A stretch of DNA of 64,000 nt from a virus, in the IMG/VR virus record IMGVR_UViG_3300047157_000197, positions 1 to 64,000 of that record; one strand, written 5' to 3'. The position numbers were made by a program, and so were the translations under genes. This document shows positions 48,856-58,300 of this stretch, in pieces (within the stretch, counting starts at the first letter, position 1; each line of letters opens with the position of its first letter). The notes below the pieces were generated by a model. The model had not been told where the DNA came from and did not search any database. It was given only the letters and a program-made list of their open reading frames with translations.

Positions 48856-49287
48856 ATGGCTTATATTCTTGATAAAAAAGTAGTAACCGATACTGAGGAG
48901 TTTTCAAATCAGGCATATGGTATCACCTTACCAGTACAACGAGGTAATACTGGTTATTTTTCTCAAGCGTTTAGTTCATTCGAGCAGGCAAAAAGTAATT
49001 TAAGAAATTTACTTTTAACAAGAAAGGGAGAAAGAATATTTCAACCAAATTTTGGTTCTGGTATTCATGAGTTATTATTTGAACAATCAACTAATGACCT
49101 TGAATCAAGATTACAAGAAAATATAACAGATAGTGTAAACTTTTGGTTACCATATATAAACATAGATACCATAGATGTAAATATGACTGATGAAATGAAA
49201 GATAGATATACTGCAGAAATGAAAGTACAATTTACAGTTGGTAATGTATATGAACCACAAGAAATAACATTTTTAGTTGAGGGATAA
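48856..49287 (+). CDS. Baseplate wedge protein gp25-like
   Basis: 143 residues of the gp25/GPW family that forms the inner baseplate and nucleates the sheath. QAKSNLRNLLLTRKGERIFQ and PNFGSGIHELLFE are the family's core, with the Glu-rich RKGERxxxPxFGS stretch that gives it its lysozyme-like label. It sits directly before gp6, as in T4-like phages. Confidence 0.9.
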   Translation: MAYILDKKVVTDTEEFSNQAYGITLPVQRGNTGYFSQAFSSFEQAKSNLRNLLLTRKGERIFQPNFGSGIHELLFEQSTNDLESRLQENITDSVNFWLPYINIDTIDVNMTDEMKDRYTAEMKVQFTVGNVYEPQEITFLVEG

Positions 49288-49293
49288 TAAAAC

Positions 49294-51318
49294 ATGGCAT
49301 TAAATAGTATAAATAGAAATCCAAATAGTGGTAGAGATATTAAGTATCTTAATAAAGATTTTTCTCAATTTAGACAAAATCTAATTGAGTACGCAAAAAC
49401 TTATTTCCCAACAACCTATTCAGATTTTAATGAAGCATCACCTGGAATGATGTTTATAGAAATGGCATCATATCTTGGAGATGTACTTTCATATTATACA
49501 GATGATACTTTAAAAGAATCGTTAATAACAACAGCAGAAGATAGAGAGAACATAATTGCACTGGCCGAGTACTTGGGTTATAAACCAAAAGTAACCTCTC
49601 CAGCGATTGTTAAATTGAGTGTATATCAAACAGTTCCAGTCATTGGTGCAGGTACAACCGAAGTTAGACCCGATGATAGATATTATTTAAGAATACCAGA
49701 AGGAATGACAGTAACTGCCACAACTCAAGGACAACAATTTAGAAGTACTGAAATGGTAGATTTTGCATCTGAGGATGATAGAGAAGTTTCAATTTATAGA
49801 ACGGATGATGATGGAGAACCAACTCTTTATTTAATTAAAAAATATGTAAATGCAATATCAGGTCAATTGGTAAGTGTAACTCATAATTTTGGTTCATCTC
49901 CTTCTCAATTTTCTAAAATACCTTTAGTTGAAAATAATATAATAGATATTGTAGATGTAAGAGATTCCAATGGAAATAAATGGTATCATGTTCCTTACCT
50001 AGCACAAGAAATGGTTTTTTCTGACTACGCAACAAGTGATACAACAGATAAAGAGTTAGCACAATTTAAAGAATCGGTACCAAGTATTTTAAAAACTTTA
50101 AAAACAACGAGAAGATTTACAACAAAAGTAAATGCAGATAATACAACAACTCTTGTATTTGGTGCAGGAAACTCAACTTCATCAGATGAGCAATTAATTC
50201 CAAACTTTAAAAATGTTGGTTTAGGATTAAAATCTTCAATTGATAATTTAGGTGCATCTTTTGACCCATCAAATTTTTTAAAAACAACATCATACGGACA
50301 GGCACCAACTGGTGAATTTACAATTGATTATATTATAGGTGGTGGAGTTGGTTCTAATGTTGGTGTTGGAGAATTGGTACAACTAGATAGAATAACTTTT
50401 CAAGATGATAGAGAAACCTTTACAACAGATGCAGAAAGACGTTTACTACAACAATGTAAAAATTCAGTAGCATGTGATAACGAGGAAGCTGGTACAGGTG
50501 GTAAGGGTGCAGATACATCCGATGAAATTAAACAAAACGCATTAGCTAATTTTGGTTCACAAAATAGAGCAGTAACAAGAAAAGATTACCAAGTAAGAGC
50601 ACTTTCATTACCTGCAAAGTATGGTGGAATTGCTAAAGCATATTGTGCACCAGATGGTGAACTTGATAACAACTCACCTTCTTCTATTCTTACAGATAAA
50701 AATTCTTTAGAAGAATTTGTAGGATTGGTAGAACAATTAAAAGATTCAGATTCATCTCAGCAAGAAATTAAAAATAGAGTTGTAAAATATCTTGGTAGTA
50801 AAAAGAAAAACATAACTGAAAAAAATAACCCATTTGCAATTAACTTATATGTTTTAGGATATAATTCAGATAAAAATCTTTCAACATTAAATCAAGCTAT
50901 TAAAGAAAATTTAAAAACATATATAAGTGAATATAGAATGTTAACAGATGGTATTAATATTTTAAATGGATTTATTATTAACATTGGTGTTGAATTTGAA
51001 ATAAAAGTTTACAATGGGTATAATAAAAGACAAGTACTTACAAGAACTCAGATAGAAATACAAAATTATTTCAATATTGATAAATGGGCATTTAATATGC
51101 CAATTAATATTTCTGAGGTAGAGTTATTAATAGCAGGTGTAGAGGGAGTTCAATCTGTACCAAAGTGTGAAATCGTTAACAAATGTTTAGGAAACTATTC
51201 ACAAAATTCATATAACATAATAGATGCAACTAAAGGTAAGATAGTTTATCCATCTTTAGACCCATCGATATTTGAAGTTAAGTTTCCAAATAAAGATATA
51301 AGAGGGAGAGTAGTATAA
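49294..51318 (+). CDS. Baseplate wedge protein gp6-like (baseplate J family)
   Basis: 674 residues. YLNKDFSQFRQNLIEYAKTY and SPGMMFIEMASYLGDVLSYYTD are the classic start of gp6-type wedge proteins, which form the inner ring around the hub with gp25 and gp53. AVTRKDYQVRALSLP is a second family segment in the C-terminal half. It follows gp25 by 6 bases. Confidence 0.9.
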   Translation: MALNSINRNPNSGRDIKYLNKDFSQFRQNLIEYAKTYFPTTYSDFNEASPGMMFIEMASYLGDVLSYYTDDTLKESLITTAEDRENIIALAEYLGYKPKVTSPAIVKLSVYQTVPVIGAGTTEVRPDDRYYLRIPEGMTVTATTQGQQFRSTEMVDFASEDDREVSIYRTDDDGEPTLYLIKKYVNAISGQLVSVTHNFGSSPSQFSKIPLVENNIIDIVDVRDSNGNKWYHVPYLAQEMVFSDYATSDTTDKELAQFKESVPSILKTLKTTRRFTTKVNADNTTTLVFGAGNSTSSDEQLIPNFKNVGLGLKSSIDNLGASFDPSNFLKTTSYGQAPTGEFTIDYIIGGGVGSNVGVGELVQLDRITFQDDRETFTTDAERRLLQQCKNSVACDNEEAGTGGKGADTSDEIKQNALANFGSQNRAVTRKDYQVRALSLPAKYGGIAKAYCAPDGELDNNSPSSILTDKNSLEEFVGLVEQLKDSDSSQQEIKNRVVKYLGSKKKNITEKNNPFAINLYVLGYNSDKNLSTLNQAIKENLKTYISEYRMLTDGINILNGFIINIGVEFEIKVYNGYNKRQVLTRTQIEIQNYFNIDKWAFNMPINISEVELLIAGVEGVQSVPKCEIVNKCLGNYSQNSYNIIDATKGKIVYPSLDPSIFEVKFPNKDIRGRVV

Positions 51319-52376
51319 TGTATTATTTTGTAACAGCATCCAAAGATTCAACAATTTATCTTCAACAACCAGGTCAAAATACTGGTAGAGATGAGATATT
51401 AGAAATATCTAAAATTTATTATGGTAATCTTAAAGATATTGCTCGTTCTTTAATTAAATTTGATACAGCACCACTATCTGAATCTATTGCAAGTGGAGAA
51501 ATAACAATGAGTTCTGCAGAAATGCTTTTAACACATTGTGTAGGAACTGAAATACCAAATGAATATACAATTTATGCATATCCTATATCGCAATCATGGG
51601 ATATGGGTATTGGAACACGATTTGATAAGATTTCAACCGATGGAGTATCTTGGAATAGTAGAAAAACATCTACTTCTTGGATAATTGGTTCGGCATCATT
51701 AGAAAGTTCAGGTTCATATAATGGTAAAGGTGGGGTATGGTACACTGGTTCTTCCGCAAGTCAATTATTTAATTACGAATCAACTGATATTTCAATGGAT
51801 GTATCTCAATCAATATCATCATGGGTTGAGGGAGATTTACCAAACGAAGGATTTATATTAAAACATGATTCTGCTAAAGAAAACGATACGATTGATTATG
51901 GACAATTAAAATTCTTTTCAAAAGAAACAAATACTATATATCAACCGAAATTAAGAATTGGATGGGATGATTCTAGTTTTATAACTGGTTCACTAACAGA
52001 ACTTACATCTGATGATATTCATGTTACTTTTAAAAGATTAAAAACTAGATATAAAGTTGGAAGCAAACCAGAAATTAGAGTTTTCGGTAGAGAAAAATAC
52101 CCACTTAAAACTTATGCAAATGAATATGCTTATACAGATGTTTATTATTTACCAACTTCAAGTTATTATCAAGTTAAAGATATAGTTACGGATGACGTAG
52201 TTGTGCCTTTTGGAGATTATACAAAATTATCTTGTGATTCAAATGGAAATTATTTTAAACTTAATTTAACAAATTGGGAATATAATAGAGATTATTATTT
52301 AGAAATTAAAATAGATAGAGATGGTGTAGTTGAATACTTTGTAGATAAAGATTTAACTTTTACTGTGGAAAAATAA
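51318..52376 (+). CDS. Virion protein with DNRLRE/CBM-like fold
   Basis: 352 residues, beta-rich. ASKDSTIYLQQP, NTGRDEILEIS and ARSLIKFD near the start resemble the DNRLRE domain of secreted surface proteins, a jelly-roll that often binds carbohydrate. The C-terminal part (VGSKPEIRVFGREKYPL) continues with Ig-like strands. It overlaps gp6 by one base; a baseplate appendage is likely. Confidence 0.65.
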   Translation: MYYFVTASKDSTIYLQQPGQNTGRDEILEISKIYYGNLKDIARSLIKFDTAPLSESIASGEITMSSAEMLLTHCVGTEIPNEYTIYAYPISQSWDMGIGTRFDKISTDGVSWNSRKTSTSWIIGSASLESSGSYNGKGGVWYTGSSASQLFNYESTDISMDVSQSISSWVEGDLPNEGFILKHDSAKENDTIDYGQLKFFSKETNTIYQPKLRIGWDDSSFITGSLTELTSDDIHVTFKRLKTRYKVGSKPEIRVFGREKYPLKTYANEYAYTDVYYLPTSSYYQVKDIVTDDVVVPFGDYTKLSCDSNGNYFKLNLTNWEYNRDYYLEIKIDRDGVVEYFVDKDLTFTVEK

Positions 52377-52377
52377 G

Positions 52378-53568
52378 ATGGCATTAACTGATAAATTTAG
52401 AATCAACGAACTTGCACAAAAAGGTTCCAAGGTAGAGAGAAGAACTACTTCTGGTAAAATTCTTGTGCAAAAACTAGATGGAAAAGAAATCAGGCCTAAG
52501 AATATAGAAGAACAAAAACCATTTGGTGATGTAGTAATTAAAGCAAAAAATCAAAACCCAAAGTTTAAATCAGAACTTAATGAGGTTGATATTACACCAA
52601 ATATAGAACAAACTTCTTTTAGTGGTGAATCTACTGGTTATGTAGAGAAACCAAAATATAATGAAGAAGAATTAAAAAAGGCAGTAGATGTTAAGGTTGA
52701 TGAGTTAATTAAAAAAAAGAAACCCAAAAGAGGACCATATATACTTAAATCAAAATATGATGATTTACGAAAAAAATATGAAGATGCTCTGGCACAAATA
52801 GCTGATTTAAGAAAACAACTTAATACTGCACTTGCAGAAATTGAAAGATTAAATGGAGTTGTTGAACAATTAAAAGTAGAAGTTGATTCTGCAAAATTAC
52901 AACAAGCAGCAGCAGAAAACCAATTACAAGCAGCAAACAATAGATACATTACACTATTAAGTGATTTCCAACAAGCAATTATTAAAGGTACTAAGGAAGC
53001 AATAGAGAGAGTATCATTAGAAGCACAAGTACGAGGATTACAGGCACAAAAAGAAACTTTAATTAGAATAGAAGAACAAGAAGAAGCAGCACAAGAGGAA
53101 ACAGCAATAAGAGCAAACCTAAGTGGACCTGATAATTCATATGACCAAAAAGGAGATACTGGTTGGAAAGTACCCGAACCACATCAAGACCCGAGTTTAT
53201 TTGAAACTAGACAAATTCATTTTAGAAGTAACAGAGGAGGTTCAGGTTGGAGTGGTTTAGATTCACTTGAATTATATAACTTTAGTGAAGAAGCAGAAAC
53301 TACATGGTCTATTTCAGTAGTAGCAGGACAAGGTGGTCATGGAACACCATGGTTAGGTTTTTCAAAAAGTAATGGTACAATACCACCAAGAAGTGGTGAA
53401 ACACCTGGTAAGGTTGAAATAGATGCGGTGAAAGTTAGAGCAGTGAATTCCCCTAAAGGTAGAAGAAAAGAATTTACAGATGATATTACACTAACTATTG
53501 GTCAAGATACTTATAACTTAAAAGGTATATTTTATAGAAAACTTAGAAAAGGCGGCGACGGAAACTAA
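52378..53568 (+). CDS. Tail protein with long coiled coil, 396 aa
   Basis: Residues about 130-240 are a long Ala/Glu/Gln/Leu coiled coil (ADLRKQLNTALAEIERLN). A C-terminal beta domain (260-396) has WSGLDSLELYNFS and many Gly, like a receptor- or glycan-binding head. Probably a trimeric fibre or baseplate spike. No named family. Confidence 0.65.
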   Translation: MALTDKFRINELAQKGSKVERRTTSGKILVQKLDGKEIRPKNIEEQKPFGDVVIKAKNQNPKFKSELNEVDITPNIEQTSFSGESTGYVEKPKYNEEELKKAVDVKVDELIKKKKPKRGPYILKSKYDDLRKKYEDALAQIADLRKQLNTALAEIERLNGVVEQLKVEVDSAKLQQAAAENQLQAANNRYITLLSDFQQAIIKGTKEAIERVSLEAQVRGLQAQKETLIRIEEQEEAAQEETAIRANLSGPDNSYDQKGDTGWKVPEPHQDPSLFETRQIHFRSNRGGSGWSGLDSLELYNFSEEAETTWSISVVAGQGGHGTPWLGFSKSNGTIPPRSGETPGKVEIDAVKVRAVNSPKGRRKEFTDDITLTIGQDTYNLKGIFYRKLRKGGDGN

Positions 53569-55292
53569 TGGCAATAAAAGATTTTAAAGACATAGAGGGA
53601 AGAAAGGGTTATCTTGTAGAACAAGAAGATAGAAAAATATTTCAAAAAGAAATATCAAAGGCTAACTTTGGTCTTGGGTGTGCCGATATGATTGAGTTTA
53701 TACTTTATGATGTGAGTGATAATAAGTTACCACAAGGTGATACTGGTAATCTTGTAAGATATATTCATTTAGATGATGCAAATATTTCTAAATATTTTTT
53801 AATATCGGATAACATTCTTACTAAAAAAATAGGAGATGTGCCGGAATTTGTGGTAGATTTAGAAGCTCTAATAAAAGAGGCTGGATATAATAATGGTATT
53901 TTTAAAACACAAGTTACTCTTTTAAATCGTAGATTAGGAGAAGAACTTCTTGATTCTAATAAATTATGGATACATGAAATTGCACCATCAAGGACTGAAA
54001 TTAGAGTTTTACCAATTAGAGCAAAAGAAGAAAATAAAGATTTAGAAAAAAGATATAGTGTTTTTACAGAAGGTGATACTTTTAGAGATGATGTAATTTA
54101 TCATATTGAAAAATTTATAGAAAGTTTTGATATAGAAAAAATCATAACAAAATTTTTACTTTCAAAAGGAACTGAGAGTGATGGTAAAAACTATATCAAT
54201 AAAATAAAACAAGAATTTAAAATTCAAAATTTTGATATCTTTATGTACCAAATTGAAACAAAATTAATCGAATCAATGAAGTATTACGCAAACAGAAGAG
54301 TTTGGAATATAAATGATATTAATTATGGTAAACCAACCGAAGAACAAGATTGTATAGAATTATCAGTTAAAAAATTAAAACAAGATACAATTACTGCTCT
54401 AATTAATTCAATTGATTTTAATTTACCAAAAAGAACTATTCAAGATAATAGTGTACTTACTAAGGAAGAACAAATAACTTTAGATAAGGTAAAACAAATA
54501 TTAAAAAGTTCAACATCAGATAATATTTATGATACAACCGTACCTCCAAATGAGGTCAAAGGTTGTACAGACCCAAAAGCACTTAATTTTAATGAGGCAG
54601 CAACAGTTAATGATGGTACTTGTGAGTATAGAGATACAATAGTTATAAAAGGGTGTACTAATCCAAAAGCTACAAACTATAACCCTAAGGCAAATGAAGA
54701 TGATGGTAGTTGTACATTTGAAAGCAATACAGAAACAAAAATATGGTATATTTGGTCTGATATTGCATCATTCGAATATAGAGATGAGTTTGATGTGTTA
54801 CAAACAATAAATGGAGGAGAATATGATTCATTTAAAGTAGCACAAAAAAAGAATTCATTTAAGATAGTAACTGGTGATGTTAGAGATTATGCAAAAACAA
54901 GACCACAAACTACATTAAAAAAGTATAGTATAAAAAACACAGACGGAATCGATGAATACGGTGAAGACATATATGGAAGCCAATTAAACTCAGCGTTTAG
55001 TGCACAATATATGGATGCAAATGGAGAACCTCGTGATACTAATCTGATTTACCAAGGAGAAAGTATTACTATCTGTGCAGAAAAAGATAGTATAACATAT
55101 CCTCCTAATTTAAAAGTTACATTATTAGGAGAGTGTGATACACAAATTAGTCCAGGCGGTGGAAGTACTAGTGGTGGAAGTGGAAATAACTCAGGTCCTC
55201 TTGGTGGAGGGAGTGGTAGAGATATACCAGTTCCAGGTGATGGCGATGTAGTAGTAGATTACAATGATTTAAACATAAAAAATTACAGATAA
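53568..55292 (+). CDS. Tail protein with two GCT-NYN-GSC calcium-binding-type repeats
   Basis: 574 residues. The N-terminal 330 are mixed alpha/beta and unrecognised. Two repeats near 332-354 and 362-384, GCTDPKALNFN...DGTC and GCTNPKATNYN...DGSC, are a motif frequent in secreted Bacteroidetes proteins. The C-terminus is Gly/Ser-rich (GGGSTSGGSG). A surface-exposed adhesive part of the tail is likely. Shares one base with the previous gene. Confidence 0.7.
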   Translation: MAIKDFKDIEGRKGYLVEQEDRKIFQKEISKANFGLGCADMIEFILYDVSDNKLPQGDTGNLVRYIHLDDANISKYFLISDNILTKKIGDVPEFVVDLEALIKEAGYNNGIFKTQVTLLNRRLGEELLDSNKLWIHEIAPSRTEIRVLPIRAKEENKDLEKRYSVFTEGDTFRDDVIYHIEKFIESFDIEKIITKFLLSKGTESDGKNYINKIKQEFKIQNFDIFMYQIETKLIESMKYYANRRVWNINDINYGKPTEEQDCIELSVKKLKQDTITALINSIDFNLPKRTIQDNSVLTKEEQITLDKVKQILKSSTSDNIYDTTVPPNEVKGCTDPKALNFNEAATVNDGTCEYRDTIVIKGCTNPKATNYNPKANEDDGSCTFESNTETKIWYIWSDIASFEYRDEFDVLQTINGGEYDSFKVAQKKNSFKIVTGDVRDYAKTRPQTTLKKYSIKNTDGIDEYGEDIYGSQLNSAFSAQYMDANGEPRDTNLIYQGESITICAEKDSITYPPNLKVTLLGECDTQISPGGGSTSGGSGNNSGPLGGGSGRDIPVPGDGDVVVDYNDLNIKNYR

Positions 55293-55309
55293 AAACTAGG
55301 GTAAAATAA

Positions 55310-58300
55310 ATGCCACATAATAATAGAGAACATATAAAACCAACCCAACGAGGGAAACGAAAAGGCCAAATCATTACTGATGGAGAGAAAGTTAATGGTC
55401 AAGTTGTGTATGGTACTTGGGAATGGAATGGAAGTCGATGGATTGATATTACAACCGATTCGGATGTATTTAGTAGAGATGAAGATGTAGATAAATCATC
55501 TGATAATCCAAGTAGTTCTAAAAATGGAGTTGATATATTTGATTCAAAGCTAACAGATGGTGATTCAAATACAAAAGGTAGTGATTTAGATACAGAAGAT
55601 AGTGATTTAAAGCCAGATGGTGAAAACCCACTTTCACTAGCTCCGAGTATAGAAATAACTGTTAAGGCAACCAAACCTTCAGCAATATTTATTGATGGAG
55701 AAGACACGCTATTACAAACATCTCATACATTTAATTATACGGCAAAAGAATTATTAACTCCAAAAATATTTACAGTTAAAGCAAGTGAAAGTTTTATATC
55801 AACGGATGTATATAAAGTTTCTGCAGTTCAAAAAGAATTTGGAAAAGGAGTTGAAGACTTAGACCTAGAGAATAAAAAAGGTTTGGTTAAATTTTCTTAC
55901 TATGAGTTTATAATATTAAAAAACAATAAAATATTTACAGAATTTACTCTAGACTATGATACCTTATTAGAAAATAGAGCAGCAACATTAGATTTTTCTA
56001 TTGATACTGATGGTACAGTAATCACACCAGAGCCAGAAAAAACATTAGTAGTAATTACATCAAATGTATCATCAAATGATATAATAAGATATCAAACAGC
56101 TCCTGATAATCAAACTGATTTTTTACTTGCTGAAGATGAAATTGAATTAGAGGTTACTTCAAATGTAAAAGATTTAGATAAATTTATTCAATTTTATGGT
56201 GTAGGAATTGATGATACAACTCATACAGTTGAATATACTATTAATACTCCAAATAATAGAGGAGGACAGACCGTAACTAATATTGATAGTGGAAAAGTAT
56301 TATTACAAGCAGGAACAACAAATATAACAGTTGATGCGATAAAAATACCACGAACTGATACACCAGGAATTCCACTTTTAAATATTTCTTCTAATCAATT
56401 AGTATATAACATAAATGGTGAAGAATTATTACAAATTCCATATAGAACTACTAATGCGGATTTAGTAGAATATTCAATAGGAAGTATTAAAAGACAAATT
56501 GGAAGTAGTGGTAGTATCACTCTAGATACAAAAGATTTTACAAACGGAGTTGGTACTTATACATTATATGCTCAAGCAAGAAGTTCTAATGGTGGTAGTG
56601 ATGTTAAAAAAATTATTATTGTTGTAGAAAGTAGAGAATATATACCTGGACCAGATATAACTCATATTAATTATCCACAAAATATTAAAGGAGCAGATTT
56701 TAAACAATTTAATGTCCCATTTAATGTTAGTTGGCAATCAATCAATACCGATTATATTAGAATCTATTCAGGAAAGTATGATGTTGAAGCTGAAAATAAC
56801 TATTACTTAGGTCAGTTTTCAGAATCAGGAGTTGCAACCTTTACTGTTGAAGATGTTTTAAGAAATGCAAGAAGAGAATTTTCTGAAGATGATAATATAT
56901 TACAATTTAAATTATTATTAGTTCCATTTAATTCTCAAGGTGATAAATTAACTGCTGGTAAAATAGAAGAAATAAATATTACATTTGATAAAGGTGATTT
57001 AGATTTAAGAAGAGGCGATGTAATTGGTGATATTAGAAAAGCATTTGAATATTGTTTTGATTATTCTGATTTTGATGAACCCACTTCACCATTCTTAACT
57101 CATTATTTACATTTAGGAGATGGAGATAATAAATTAATATCAACATATGGTATTGATGATGAAACGTTCTCAGAATATGAATTTGTAAATGATACAAATC
57201 AGAGAAAAAAGATTAAAGAAAATAAATCTATTGTTTTAAAATTATACGAACCTTTAGAAAATAAAATAGATGTAAACGATAAAATTTGGATTTCAAAAAT
57301 ACAATCAATACCTTTAATTGACCAAATAACACTATTAGATGATGTAACTTCTGATTGTATTCCATTAACACCAAATTTAAGTTTAGAATTAAATGATGAT
57401 ATTGGTTATCAAATTTATGATGATTTAGTAGCAAGTGGTTCAACATCATCAGAAGCAATAATACAAGAATTTGTTTCAGGTAGTGGATTCTCACTTGATA
57501 CACTTGAGTTAGAATATACATCGGGTAGTACTTACCAATGGGAAAATTTTGTAAAATACTCATCAGCAAAAGAAAGAGTTGCAAACTTTTATTATAAAAT
57601 AAAATTATTAGAATCACATAGAAGTAAACATGAATTACTTTCAAATGCTACTGGTTCTGCAGGTTCAGTTGCGAGTAAAAACGAACAAAAAAGAATACTT
57701 GGAAAAATATCTGAAATTAAACAAAACTTTGATGCATTTGAAAAACATCTTTATACTGTAAATGGTTCATTACAATACCCAAAAAATGGTAGTGTTGTTG
57801 GTGATATTAAACTTACCGATACTGGTAGTATAGTAAACCCATCTGATACCGCTGCAGTTAATTGGTATAATTCAATTTATACAGATGCAGCTTTATATGA
57901 TAGAAATAGCACAGAAAGATTAGTTAATAATTTACCAAGTCATATTCAAGAAGATGATAAAGGACAAGAATTTATTTTATTCTTTGATATGATTGGTCAA
58001 CATTTTGATATTTTATATCATTATATTAAACGATTATCTAAATCTAAAAAAACAGAAAACAAATTTGAAAATGGTATTATAAATGACTTAATGTATGAAA
58101 TGTTAAGTTCACTTGGTTGGGATGCCGATTTAGGATTATCATCAGAAACACTTTGGGAATATGCATTTGGTGAACATTCGGATGGTACAGAAATATCATC
58201 AATGTCAGGTAAAAGTAGACAAGAAGAAACTTGGAGAAGAATATTAAATAATTTACCATACCTATACAAACACAAAGGAACTAAAAGAGCTATTCACGCT

